NCBI GenBank assembly: GCA_963965975.1
Contig: OZ014417.1
Location: forward strand, 744,001-808,000
Source: Xestospongia bergquistia
Taxonomy: Eukaryota > Porifera > Demospongiae > Haplosclerida > Petrosiidae
Length of the DNA: 64,000 bases
Direction: 5' to 3'
A program made the position numbers and the translations under genes. Each line of letters begins with the position of its first letter. Position 1 is the stretch's first letter. Below, piece after piece: positions 40,675 through 53,916 of the stretch. Below the pieces are notes generated by a model. The model was not told where the DNA came from. It did no database searches and was given only the letters and a program-made list of their open reading frames with translations.

Positions 40675-42109
40675 CTACTTCTCTTGTAAGGACAGTTTTA
40701 ATACCATCTCCAATTGTTCCTCCTCTTCTCTTGAGAGTCTTGCGTCTTCTTCAGCTTGAGCCTGACTGAGAGCTATAGCTAAGGCAAAGTCACCTTGATC
40801 ATCATCATGAACAGGAGGAGGTCCAAAAGCAACAGTAGGTATAGAATAAGAACCACGGTTGGTACCCTCCCTGTAGGAGATAATTAGAGTATGTGGGTGT
40901 GGCATATGTAGATATGTGACTGATAAAATGTGGGTGTGGCTCTCTTGTACCTGGCATCCATAATGGTCTGGTCATTTAGTGCTTCAACAAGTGATACCTC
41001 CTAATTAATTAAGATTACATCATGATGATGTCATTATGATATACCTCATCTTGTCCAACGTCAGTAGGTAATCCTTGATCAATTAAACTCTGACGAATAG
41101 CTAATTGTAGGAGCTCCTCTTCTTGAGCAGCAAGTCCTCCACCCCATTGATTATAGCTACGATAACCAGCTGGTATTCGGAATGCTTCATCACTAATAAT
41201 ACATATTTCTTTTGTTCTAAGGTCCCGCTCAATGGAGGGTGTGGCCAGAGAAGGACGATCAGCTGGTGATCCACTATCAGATTCTGAACTGGTGTGTCTC
41301 CGTTTTACAGAACTGTCACCATAGAAACCAGAATTCTATAATTAGAACATGGACATTACAAGATATTGATTTAACCCTACATTAGATGATGGAGTTGTTT
41401 CAAATACAGACGGTTCAGATATCTCCTCTGTCTTTAAGGAGACAAAGGGAACAGGTTGGGTGTGGCCATTGACATTACCAAATGTAACTCGTGCAGCCAT
41501 TACATGAAAGAGAGGGATTTCTAAAGAAAAAGGGGTTAAAAATTTAGCAGAAAATTTTGACTGACTTACCAAATTTTACTGGAAAACCAGATGGCATTTG
41601 TAATGTAATGAAATCTTTCAATTTAGCAAAATGAGCATTATTTAAAGACTGCAGTATAACAAAAAAGAAAGATTACTTTATAACATGAAGTTAACTACTG
41701 TACAATACATTTAATATTACATGTACTATGATACATACCATTAACTCAACAATTGGCAGAATTTGATCTTGTAACGAGAGGGGATACTCCTCAGATAACC
41801 ACACTGAAGACTTAAGTCCTTGAGAACGACTATGAACCTCCACAATTGAACCAATAGCTATAAATAACAAAATATTATCCTTTCTTTCATTTGTCCATCC
41901 ATTTGACCATCCATCAATTTATTACCATCATATTTCTTAGAATCACTAGGTAGAGTAAAGTATTCTGTCAATGATAACTGAGGTGTTGTTTTATCATTAC
42001 CCTCGGACACAGCAGTACCTCCGGGTAACATTCCCCCTCCTGGTGCTGATGTCTCAGACATCTCCTCGGACATGCCAAGAAAATCTTGAAGAGGACTAAT
42101 ACTAGCATC

Positions 42110-42188
<79 letters not shown>

Positions 42189-43223
42189 GAATAATATCAA
42201 AGGTATATTAAAATAGTCTTACTTTTTTGCTTCTCTTTTTCATCATCAGGTAAATGATCCACTCGTGTTCTTGTGATAATATCAAGACCAGTAACTGAAA
42301 AGACCTTACATTTTAACAAAATATTTAAGAACAATTAACATTGTTAACATACCTTAGCTTTGTAACCATTAACATCATCAACACGATCAGATCGAAATCC
42401 CCAAATTCCAGATTTTTGTCTGTTAAAATATAAAAATATTAAAATATTATTTATCTATCCATTTCACTGGTTCCTTATCTATCCATTTCACTAGTTCCTT
42501 ATCTATCCATTTCACTAGTTCCTTATCCATCCATTTCACTTCTTCCTTATCCATCCATTTCACTAGTTCCTTATCTGTCCATTTCACTACTTCCTTATCC
42601 ATCCATTTCACTAGTTCCTTATCCATCCATTTCACTACTTCCTTATCCATCCATTTCACTGGTTCCTTATCTGTCCATTTCACTACTTCCTTATCCATCC
42701 ATTTCACTAGTTCCTTATCCATCCATTTCACTAGTTCCTTATCTGTCCATTTCACTAGTTCCTTATCTGTCCATTTCACTAGTTCCTTATCCATTCTATT
42801 AATCCATTTTATTACCTTTGAAATGAGACACCTTGAGAGTTAAAAATAGTTGATACAATTGGTGAACGTAGTCGCCTAGCAACACTTAATTCATGATTAA
42901 TAATACGTTGAATAGGATCCAAATGTGAGCTAATTAATAACGAAAGTTTAATTAATAGTTATTAAGAATTATAATTACTCATCAGTACGGAAGGGATGCT
43001 CCCAAACTGATTGTTTGTCATGATTGATTTCGGAAAAATTTGCTCCTTCAGCTAATAATGAAAAAGAAATTAATTAATTAAACTAATTAAATCAGATAAT
43101 GTCTTACGTGTTACTTGAAATATAAAAGATTGATTTCCACGTAACCACTGGAAGTTTTGAAAACCAATGAGACTAGTATCAACACGTACTTTGGTACCTG
43201 ATAAAATATAAAGATGGTACTTT

Positions 43224-43262
<39 letters not shown>

Positions 43263-43275
43263 ATCCCAAGACATT

Positions 43276-43325
<50 letters not shown>

Positions 43326-43338
43326 ATCCCAAGACATT

Positions 43339-43379
<41 letters not shown>

Positions 43380-44065
43380 TTTCTTCCAAATCTTATAGGT
43401 ATCACTAGGACACATTCTCGACAGAAAAGGTACTAAATAGATAATACATTATGTCATTAATTAATAGGGGCACATGAACTTACCCCAAGAAGTAAACTCC
43501 CATTTCATCTCAATATAAAAATCAGGTGCTGATTGAAGTTTCTCTAACATAATAGGAATCTCGCGTGCATTAGCATTTAATTGTTGTTGATCTCTTAATG
43601 CTAAGACCATACCACATAACTGTGAATCACCAGTACTAATGGCCTCATGAAGAACTATAATAAATGAATGTATCATTTTAATATGGATGAATGAACAGAT
43701 TAATTGTTTGATAATAAATTAATGAATGGGTGGAGTATAATGACCACACCTACCTGACCACTGGTGTCTATTAACTTCTAAAGCATTTGCTCCATGATAT
43801 AACAGTACTTCTGCACACTCGCTGTGTTTTAACGTCACAGCTAAATGTAATGGAGTACGTCCACGTGGATCTTGAGCTTCTTTGTCGTACTGTAAGAGCA
43901 AGAACATGACTCAGCATAATTAACATCACAATGTCTCCTTACCACTTTTTGTTCAAGTAGTCTGTTCAATGCTCTGGAGTCCTTGTTCCATACTAACCAA
44001 TGTAGCGGCCATTTATTCGCTATATCGTCCTCTGAGAGCTCTGTAGTTGGTCTTGCTACTGACAT
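40675..44065 (-). CDS. ANKRD13: ANKRD13 family ubiquitin-interacting ankyrin protein
   Basis: The ATG at 44065 opens MSVARPTTELSEDDIANKWP (LHWLVWNKDSRALNRLLEQK). Ankyrin repeats follow (DPRGRTPLHLAVTLKHSECA, VLLYHGANALEVNRHQWSG, LHEAISTGDSQLCGMVLALR), then the GPCR-chaperone-type region (DFYIEMKWEFTSWVPFLSRM with CPSDTYKIWKKGTKVRVDTS, LIGFQNFQWLRGNQSFIFQV, KSGIWGFRSDRVDDVNGYKA, LSLTEYFTLPSDSKKYD), and a C-terminus with ubiquitin-interacting motifs: EEELLQLAIRQSLIDQG, FALAIALSQAQAEEDA and EEEQLEMVLKLSLQEK, stop at 40675. ANKRD13A/B/D bind K63-linked ubiquitin on endocytosed receptors. At least three UIMs are visible. The gene has about 14 exons; two introns carry (CT)n and 24-bp repeats. Its start is 227 bp downstream of the SARM1 stop, same strand. 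Confidence 0.93.
42109..42190. repeat. (TG)n(AG)n compound microsatellite in ANKRD13 intron
   Basis: A TG run followed directly by an AG run; simple-sequence DNA inside an intron. Confidence 0.95.
42452..42800. repeat. 24-bp minisatellite in ANKRD13 intron
   Basis: About 14 copies of a 24-bp unit (CCATTTCACTAGTTCCTTAT plus CCAT/CTGT) with variants GGTTCC, ACTTCC and CTTCTTCC. As 24 is a multiple of three it reads open on the minus strand as an artificial eight-residue repeat (DKELVKWM). It lies within an intron of ANKRD13. Confidence 0.93.
43229..43378. repeat. Compound (CT)n / CCATTATCCCAAGACATTAT repeat in ANKRD13 intron
   Basis: Three (CT)n runs are separated by two identical copies of CATTATCCCAAGACATTATC, so a short linker plus CT run has been duplicated. 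Confidence 0.93.
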
Positions 44066-44292
44066 GACTCAAGCGTTCTTGAAAGGGTTAAATTTAATTT
44101 AATTATATTAACTATTAATAATTAATTAATTAATATTAATTAGACTTTATTAGCATGTATCAATGGAGGCATTTCATTTTAAATAGTTTGTAAACATTTA
44201 AACACCTATAATACAAATAATACAACAATATTACAAATAATACTTATAATGATATGTCAGCATATGAAACAAGAATGTGTACATTACTTGAA

Positions 44293-47160
44293 TTATGTTA
44301 TAAAATTTGGAGTGGAGTCTTGACGTATGTATGTTCCAGTACTGCGACGTCTACTAAGTAAAGGTAAATGCAAAAATGATATCAGTTTCTCTACACAAGC
44401 GTCTTGATACTCATGACTCCAATTAACGCCGTTCATCATGGCTAGTGAACGTATATCATTTGGTAGCTCTGAGGAGTCAGGCCACTTAAAGTTGTCTAAC
44501 AGTGGTACAATGTGGACACTGGAATCAATAGCGTGTACCAGTTCACGATGGACCCAGTCCTGAGACGTGACATCTCCTATACATCGATCCAACGAATTAG
44601 GAGTCAACACGATGACCATATTTGATGAATTGGAGATTGTCGTCAAAAGGGCTTCGTCAAATTTGCCACTCCCCAAACCAGTAACATCGAGAAATACATG
44701 TAAACCTCTCAATTGTAAATGGACTTTTAGAAGACTAGCTAACTGAGAGCCTGAGGAACGACGGTAACTTAAAAACACATCATATTTCTTTCTCAGGGCA
44801 GGATGAATTGATCGGAGTTGAGACTCAAAATCAGGAACATCTTGACCACTTGTTAAAGCTAACTTTTCTATAGCTAGCAATATCTTTAGACGATGTACAG
44901 CTTGAGACACGCCCATATCCTCTAAAACTTCATTGGTAATCAACGGTATTATCTCACGAGTTACACCACTTCTCATGAAATCAACTTTATAGACCCCTAA
45001 CTCCTGTCCTATAGAGACTAACCATCGACAAATGTGCTCGGGATCTTTCATAGAGAAATCAGCTTTACAACGTAGCTCTTTTATACGTTGTAATAACCAC
45101 CTGCATATCAGTAAATTCTTACATCCTAGCGACTGTAATTCATCAACTGTAATGTCAACTAACATGTTCCCAGTGACAAAACTATCCTTAAAATAGGGTG
45201 CTAACTTGGGTAGGTTAATGTCACTGATCCATAAGGCCACCTGGAAAGATGAAAGGAATCATTACATGCAATAACGTTCATTTTATGTCAACAATAATGG
45301 TTACCATCTACAAAATGTATACACAAACTATGTGGGATTAGTTATGTGTTTGGTATCTGGAAAGATGAAAGGAGTTTATTCAAAAGTTCATTTATGTCAA
45401 CAATAATGGTTACAATCTACAAAATGTATACACAAACAATGTGGGATTAGTTATGTTTGGTATCTGGGCCTCTTACATACTAACTTTACAATTAAGGATA
45501 TAAAAGAATCCCCTTAGTCTATTTCCTAATGACTATTAATAAGAGGAATCCAATTAACTACATAGCCTCCTTACTGATTGTCATCTCTTTTCAAACTATT
45601 TTAAAGTATTTGTTTTCTTACTTGTTCTGGTGTCCAGTTAAGGCAGTCCCAGCTGTGATAGGAAGGAAGAGACGTTCCAACAATTTGTAAAGCTTGACAA
45701 GCAAATCGACTAGTTAATTGTGAGCCATCTCTTCCAGCTTTAAATAGAGGATCAATGACTTTGATCTCTGAGAATGCCTAAAAAGGAAGTGAACATATTC
45801 AGCAAATAAATGTATTTTTTACAGAATATACAATTACATCTAATTACATGTATTGTACATCTAATTACATGTATTGTACATGTTCATAGATACAATTACA
45901 TGTACAATACATGTAATTACACATAAGGTTACAGGTTTTGTAATTAGAACAATTAATGACATTTAAATTAGTCATTGTATTTAACTCTATTTGCAAACAC
46001 TTCCTAAAAAGGAAGTTGTTTCATAATAAGTGCCAAAAGTTAGAACACCTGTAAAACTGTACCGCTATTACATTTAGATTGAAACTTCAAAGGTTAAATC
46101 TGAGGTATAGGGTTCAGTCCATGTAGAAACATCTCTCCATTCAAAACATCATTTACCCTAGCTAATTCATAAATAATGAACTCATTCTCACTTTTAATCT
46201 GTTCTGTTTCTGCTTAATACCAGCTTCCATTGCAAAATGAAATGCTGCCAATGACTGAGCTTCCTCACTGGGACACTCCAGCAAAGGTATTAGCCGTTCC
46301 AACCAGCTAGATGCTCGTCCATGGGCGTGGTTAGGACAAGTACGAGGGAACTGAAGAGGGTCTTGAACTTGGAGAAAGGGAATTACAAGTTCTAGAGTAC
46401 CACTACGTGAGACAAGAGACTGCAATTCAGAATCCGAAACTAAAATGCAAATAGCGATAAGAGCATAATATTTGACAGCACTATCTTGTGAGAATGCTAA
46501 TGGAAATAGCCAATGATCGGCATGCTTTGACATCATGGCTCTATGGACTTTGGGACTGCCATAAAGAGCACAGTTAGCCATTGCAGCTGCACAGTGATGA
46601 AGGATAACATCATCGGTATAACGGCAGCCACGCATGATAGCATCAAGGCCTCCACTTTGAATTAGTTTGAGTGATACTGAAGGTGACACTTTGAAAAGAT
46701 TTTCAAAGATGCCTAAACCACAGCGGACATGACTCAAGGTGTCAGTTGAGGAAGCCAAAACTAAGAGGGAAGGAAATAACTGGTGTTGCGAAATGTATTC
46801 TCTATTATCGGCTATCATGATTTGTTCTATCGTAGATAGAAGATCCAGTTGAAGACCTTTCTGTTCAGGTGTGGTATCTTGAGAATTACTTATCGAGGCA
46901 CATTTTTTTAACATTTTGTCTAAAGCGTTAGAATTACGTATTAGATCGCATACAAAATCCGCTGCATCTCGTGCTAGCCTGGTTTCAAGGGACCACGCAA
47001 ACGAGACCAGGTCGTACAGTTTGTTAGCTCCTTCTTTTTGTTTCGTTGAAACATCACTATTGATTAGTTTACAATATGATTCCGCCTCCTTTTTCAATGT
47101 CTTCATGTCCACCTCTCCTCCTTTCAGCCATGATGGTTTGTAGCTCGTAGTGGTTGCCAT
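44293..47160 (-). CDS. SARM1: SARM1 (ARM-SAM-SAM-TIR NADase)
   Basis: Three exons, about 690 residues. Exon 1 (ATG 47160) is the ARM region: MATTTSYKPSWLKGGEVDMK, YDLVSFAWSLETRLARDAAD, RCGLGIFENLFKVSPSVSLK, IQSGGLDAIMRGCRYTDDVI, HHCAAAMANCALYGSPKVHR, HADHWLFPLAFSQDSAVKYY. Exon 2 (about 45622-45779) ends WDCLNWTPEQ. Exon 3 (45240-44293) holds two SAM domains (ALWISDINLPKLAPYFKDSF; ADFSMKDPEHICRWLVSIGQ) and a TIR domain (KKYDVFLSYRRSSGSQLASL, LKVHLQLRGLHVFLDVTGLG, MVIVLTPNSLDRCIGDV, SQDWVHRELVHAID, NGVNWSHEYQDACVEKLISF). The TIR glutamate in WVHRE matches the NADase catalytic Glu of human SARM1, and GSQLASLLKVHLQL is a SARM1 hallmark. Domain order and length equal vertebrate SARM1, which cleaves NAD+ when the ARM lock opens. 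Divergent to EFCAB5 across 133 bp. Confidence 0.95.
45241..45480. repeat. ~115-bp tandem duplication in SARM1 intron, including the splice acceptor
   Basis: The block starting CTGGAAAGATGAAAGGA at 45241 is repeated starting at about 45357, with shared internal strings GTCAACAATAATGGTTAC, CTACAAAATGTATACACAAA and GTGGGATTAGTTATGT. On the minus strand the first copy contains the used acceptor CTTTCATCTTTCCAG of the SAM/TIR exon; the second copy holds an identical acceptor string about 116 bp upstream. Confidence 0.88.
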
Positions 47161-47268
47161 AATAGTACACTTACAAGTGAAATCATTGATCCCTTTCTTT
47201 TGCATGCAAAATTGCCACGCCCATTAAATTAATAAATCTACTTTTAACCCTTTAGTCCATGATGATGT

Positions 47269-47282
47269 GTTACCATAGCAAC
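47269..47282 (+). promoter_or_regulatory. RFX X-box motif 11 bp upstream of EFCAB5 start
   Basis: GTTACCATAGCAAC is a perfect fit to the RFX X-box consensus (GTTNCCATRGNAAC). It lies in the 133-bp divergent gap between SARM1 and EFCAB5. RFX factors drive ciliary genes in animals, and EFCAB5 is a ciliary/flagellar-type protein, so the motif is functionally coherent. The same 14-mer also occurs once in a GIT intron. Confidence 0.65.
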
Positions 47283-47293
47283 CAATAAACAAA

Positions 47294-48842
47294 ATGGCAG
47301 ACCCCCAGGCAAAAAAAGAGGAGTATAGGACAATAAAATGGCTTGAAAAAAGTCAACAAGCAGTTTGGGAGAGAAAGAAGCGCAATAAAGATCCAATTGA
47401 GCCATCTTCCATTGTACAAAACAAAAATCCTCATGAGGTAGCAATGGAGCTACTGGCCAAAGAATGGTTGACAACACAGACTGACCTTACCACTAGATTG
47501 TACTTAGCAGAGCAAGTCTTACCTATACTTGTAGTGAGTTTGGAGCAACTTCTTGTTGAAGTGAGCAGAAAATCACTAGAAGATCAACAAGACTTTCGTG
47601 ATGATTTCAATCCTGTCAATTATGTTGCTCAGTTCCTCATGCGACATAATCCTCGTTATCTCCAACTACCCCTTACATCTTCCTCATTATATTCTAATGG
47701 AATGAAAGAGGTAGCAATCAAATTAAGAAAATTGGCTATAGACGGAGAGGAAAATAGAGAAGAAAAGGTACGACAACAGTTACGCAACAAGAGAGAAGCT
47801 GAAGAGAAGGAACATAAAGCTCGCATCGAGGAAGAGGCTAGAAGGAAGAGCTTGTTGGGAATAATTGGTAGAGAATGGAGTGGACCTGATGGCATTCCAG
47901 CTCTGCAGGTAAGAAGATATATTTAAAAGTTACCATATAATATTTCGTACTCCTATAGATTCAACAAGTTATAAAGCAGTTTATTAAGTTGAATGAAGAT
48001 CAGTTTAAAGGTGGATTCATATTATTATTAAGAGATATATTATATATATATATTGCTACTACAGAAATATTCAATACTTTTATTGACCAACAACTTGATC
48101 AAGATGATTTGTGGAGTGAACAGCAACTTACTGAGGTAGCAGAATAATATCTGTCCATTTCAGATTATATTAATCCATTTTATATCTATTATGTATCCAT
48201 TTAGTTATCTATTTTACTGTATATTATTGTATGTTATTGTATATTACTGTATATTACTGTATATTATTGTATATTATTGTATATTATTGTATATTATTGT
48301 ATATTACTGTATATTACTGTATATTATTGTATATTACTGTATATTATTGTATATTACAGATATTATTCTGCTACTGAGGTAGCAGAATAATATCTGTCCA
48401 TTTCAGATTATATTAATCCATTTTATATCTATTATGTATCCATTTAGTTATCTATTTTACTGTATATTATTGTATGTTATTGTATATTATTGTATATTAC
48501 TGTATATTATTGTATATTATTGTATATTACTGTATATTATTGTATATTATTGTATATTACTGTATATTATTGTATATTACTGTATATTACTGTATATTAT
48601 TGTATATTACTGTATATTATTGTATATTATTGTATATTATTGTATATTACTGTATATTATTGTATATTACTGTATATATTGTAGAAACTTCTTCCATTCT
48701 CACTCACTCTCTCAAATGACAATTTCACTCAGTTGACTAGTCATCTTATAGCTTGTGGAGAAGAGAGATATAGAATGAAAATGAGAGACAATAGAAGGTG
48801 AAGATAATTATAGCAATACTTCTCAAATAATCAATTAAATTG

Positions 48843-48882
<40 letters not shown>

Positions 48883-51800
48883 AACAGGTCTATTTTCAAA
48901 GAGGTTTTTGTTCGCTGTGACAAAAGCAATGTAAGTATATGATCATCAACCATTAATGTGTCATGATCACATCAACCATTAATGTATCATGATCACATCA
49001 ACCATTAATGTATTGTGATCACATCAACCATTAATGTATTGTGATCACATCAACCATTAATGTATTGTGATCACATCAACCATTAATGTATCGTGATCAC
49101 ATCAACCATTAATGTATCGTGATCACATCAACCATTAATGTATCGTGATCACATCAACCATTAATGTATCATGATCACATCAACCATTAATGTATCGTGA
49201 TCACATCAACCATTAATGTATCGTGATCACATCAACCATTAATGTATCGTGATCTGTTTTAATATATTATAGTTGAGTGTATTGGATCGACAATATCTGA
49301 TGACACTCTTCACTACATTCTATGAGAATTCATCTGATGATGTAAAAAAACAACTCACCAATCCAAGAACATGTATGTATTGGATTAATAGATGGTTTAA
49401 AATGGATAAATGAATGAATAATGGATGGATGGATATATAAATGGATGGATGGATATATAAATGGATGGATGCAAGACTATTAGTTATTATTTTAGGGCCA
49501 GCAAGTGGACAAGAAGATGAAGTTATAAAGGAGGAAGAACAAGTATGGGAAACTGAAGGCAGTACTGTATCTGATGAAGACTATCAACAATTTATGAACT
49601 CCCCTAGTCATCCAATGCCTACAATGTCAGAGACTCAATCCAGTGTACCAGATCCTCAGGCCAGTGCACCTGTGACTCAAACATCAGAACCTCAGACCAG
49701 TCCACTTGTGACTCAAACATCAGAACCTCAAACCAGTGCACCAGACACTCAAACATCAGAACCTCAAACCAGTGCACCAGACACTCAAACATCAGAACCT
49801 CAGACCAGTCCACCTGTGACTCAAACATTAGAACCTCAGACCAGTCCACCTGTGACTCAAACATCAGAGTCTCAAAATAGTGCACCTGAGACTCAAACAT
49901 CAGATCCTCAAACCAGTGCACCAGACACACGAACATCAGAGCCTCAGACCAGTCCATCTGTGACTCAAACATCAGAATCTCAAAACAATGCACCTGAAAC
50001 TCAACCCAGTGAACCAGAATCTCAAACCAATGTACCTCCATCAAACTCTAAGACCAGTGAACCTGAGACTCTACCCAGTGAATCAGAACCCACAACCAGT
50101 GTACCACCAACTCCTTTTGTAGAGCCAGCAGACATACTTCAACCCTTACCAGTGACACCAGCTGTGTTACCAAATGGACCAGGAGAACAGTGGAGCCCTA
50201 GTCATATTGGTTTACCACAATTTATGCAGCTCTGTGATCTGTTACTAGGAGATAGACCGGATATGTTAGTAAATGTAATATTATTATAAAAATAATGTGT
50301 ATGTATCTTTATAGATCTATTGTAGACTCATTAGCAGCTTTTCTTAAAACTAACTATATCAAAGGTGACAGTGATATTGAGGAGTCTGGCACCTCAGATC
50401 AAGTATGGTTGATTCTCATGTCAATTATTAATTATATTTGTATACTGCTCTCTGTTAGGTTCAACGTGCATTTTTTCAGCTCAAGAAGGCACAGAGAATC
50501 AGTGAGCTTTTCACGCTATGGGACAGTGATTGTTCGGGTTTCATTCATGTTGATGACCTTATGGCAGTACTTAGTCGCTGGACGACATTTGCTAATGAAG
50601 AAGGACAGAGACAAGGTAAATAATAATGAAAAGTATATAAATATCTATTAGTACTGTGAAGTATTTAAAGTATCACCCACGCAACGCGTGCAGGGATCCA
50701 AGACGCATGATTTCGTCCTTCAGCTTAGTATAAATAGGACTGATTTTTACACTTTTATTCTCTATATTTAAGCCACTGATGAAGATAGTTGTATGACTAT
50801 TGAAATGTTTGGTGTTAACATTTATCTTTTTGTTTGGTGAAAAAATTTTAATATGAATATTTCAACTATTTAAAGCATCATTTGTGTAGATAGTTAATAC
50901 ATATATATTATTAAATGGATAGTATTTAAAAGTATTTAAAGGAAATGTACAATCACATAAACAAATAGTTAACTTTATTATTATGATTTTATTATTTAGT
51001 TTTAGCTGGTTTGGAAGGACTAGGTGTTATCAGTCGTCATATCAGTCGACTTCGATTCTCAGGTCTACTGGAGATGCTCACTGATGACATGACTACAATG
51101 GAATTTAAAGAGTTTATGGACTTAACAACTTCCTTAGTAAAGGTATAGAAATATTATTAAAGGGGTATATGCATTCTTTATTATGGGAGTCATATAAGCA
51201 AATTAATGTTGTGAGCTCAAGAGTACAATAACACAATAATAATTAATACAAACAAAGACAAAAAAAGGAAAAAGTGTAATTGTTAATATTTTTATATTTT
51301 TTGCATTTGTGGAAATAAGAGGAATAATGTAAGAATAATATAATAATGTGACAATTGTTGAAAATAAAATAAAATAATTTCTTATTAGGTTACTCAGGAG
51401 CAATTGATAAGAAGTGAAGTGCGTCAGAAATTACTGAATGACATCAAAAGGGCTAGTTATAATAATGTTGGTCAAATCAAAGTTGCTTTGGGAGCTGCTG
51501 TGAAAGCTATACAACAAGTAAGACAATTATTTTAAACTTTTTATGTTCTTAATATTTTAGGATTGTAGCCAGTTTGGTGGTGGTAAACGTGTATGTGTGT
51601 CTATAGGATTATTAGAGAGATCATCTAATAACTCCCTCTATCTCAGTTACAAAGCAGCATCTGATGACTCAGCTTACCATATTCTAGGAAGAAAACTAAA
51701 TCAGAGTAATGCTCCTGTAAGAGAGACATGTTGTAATACAGTCTATGGGTTTAATTTATGATATTTAGGTCAGTTTTACTGCTGTTAGTCAAAGACGACA

Positions 51801-53651
51801 AGTACATGTAGAAGATGTTTATAAACATGGCAGTGTGTTCTTCTTTATTCCTGCTCATGCTAAAAAAGAAGAGGTAATGGATGAATGAAGTAATAAATAG
51901 ATTGAAGCATGAATAAATGGACAGATAGATTGATGGCAGATGGATGAATAGAGTCACATATTTCCTATTTGATCTCTCCTTTAGTATCGTGGTTCTCTTG
52001 TAGTATCTCCTATTGTATTACCCTCGGGTCAAGTCATAGGAACTATTAACGTTGACTTTATTGTACCTAATACTAAATCTGAACAAGTCTTTGCTAATCA
52101 TGAGATTGCATTTTATCAAGTAAGTGTAGTGGAAACACTCATTCATTATAATGTGGTAAATTGCTCATATGGTATGTATGATATCTACATTATTATTATA
52201 TAGGGCGTTGGTATATGTCTTGGTGAGATATACAGTACGTCAATAGCACGTAAAAAATTACTTGGTGTTGCTGAGGCAGGTATGATGTGGTTAATACGAC
52301 GATGTCCTGCTATTCAACAGATAGATTTCTACTTAATACGACCAGGAAATAAAGAAGTACATTTTACTAAAGAAATTATAACAATATATCTGCTGTTGTC
52401 TTGTAGGAGGAGTACTCATTACAATTAGCTTTACATTGTGATCAGAAATCTAATGGCAAAATAATACACTGTAATGAAATAGTGTACAAAAAGGACAATT
52501 TCTTCAAGTAGGCCATTGAATGCCATGATCTCACCTTCTTTCCTCCTCACCTTCCCTCTCCCTCTCTCCTTCCCTCTCTCTCTCCCTCCTTCCCTCTCCC
52601 TTTCTTCTTCCCTCTCTCTCTCCCTCCTTCTCTCTCTCGTTCCCTCTCTCTCTCTCCTTCCCTCTCTCTCTCCCTCCTTCTCTCTCTCGTTCCCTCTCCC
52701 TCTCTCCTTCCCTCTCTCTCTCCCTCCTTCTCTCTCTCGTTCCCTCTCTCTCTCTCCTTCCCTCTCTCTCTCCCTCTCTCCCCCTCTCTCCTTCCATCCC
52801 TAGAGACTACATTTTTGAATGCGTTGATACTAGTGAGTCAGTATCTGCTGAAGCATATTGTCTTCCTCATCTTTGTTCACCTCTACGAGATCTATCAGGA
52901 TGCGCTATGGCTGTCTTAGACTTCACTCTGACACACCATACAAATGCACTAGGATCTCAATATGTTCATGATATTAATAAAATGATAAAATTATTAACAT
53001 CAGCCTTCCATCAAGTAGCAACATCAACTACAGTGGGAAGTGAGAAAGAACAATAGATTAATGAATGAATGGATGGATGATAATTTAATAGATGGATGAA
53101 TGGACAAAAATGGATGGATGGCTAACAAATAGACAGATGGATTGTCAACTTCTTTTTTTATTAACCTCTAGTTCAAGATGAAGATTCAATGTCAGTATTA
53201 TTTCACAAGCTATTGTTAGCTGATCTCCAATATTGTATGAAAAAACTAAACAAAAGGTATTGCATCACATTACATCACATTACATTACATCACATTACAT
53301 CACATTACATTACATCACATTAGATATAGTGCTAACACGATATCATCCCCTCTATCAGAACCTTTGCTGAGCTACGTAGCTATATTGATCCTCCTCAAGT
53401 TATATTGCATACAGTACAAGTCTTACTTATGATTGTATATCCAACAGTTGAGTGTACTACATGGACACAGTGCAAAACAGTATGTTCTATTTCCTATATT
53501 ATAATAGTTCCATATATTGTAGCATATAATAATAGAGTTATTGAAAATTATGCAAGAATTCAAGCTTGATATGAATCAAATACATCCAAGACTGGACGAG
53601 ATTCTGCAAATACTCCAAGGTCTATACATGCAGTCTGCTGTATATTATATA

Positions 53652-53689
<38 letters not shown>

Positions 53690-53878
53690 TGATTTGCAAA
53701 AGGGACCACTTCTGTCAAAACATTTGTGACCTGATTTTTGAACAAACCACTGTTAAAGTTTTGTATACATACAGTTGGTATATATGCATAACTATTCTAT
53801 ATGTATACAAAACTGTTTTTTTGATATTTTTTTAACGTTTTTTTTTCACAAACCAGGTCACAAATACTGTGACAGAAA

Positions 53879-53916
<38 letters not shown>

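Noticed and set aside
42447..42794. Minus-strand DKELVKWM repeat protein
   Set aside because: Intronic 24-bp minisatellite inside ANKRD13; no start context or splice connection in that frame.
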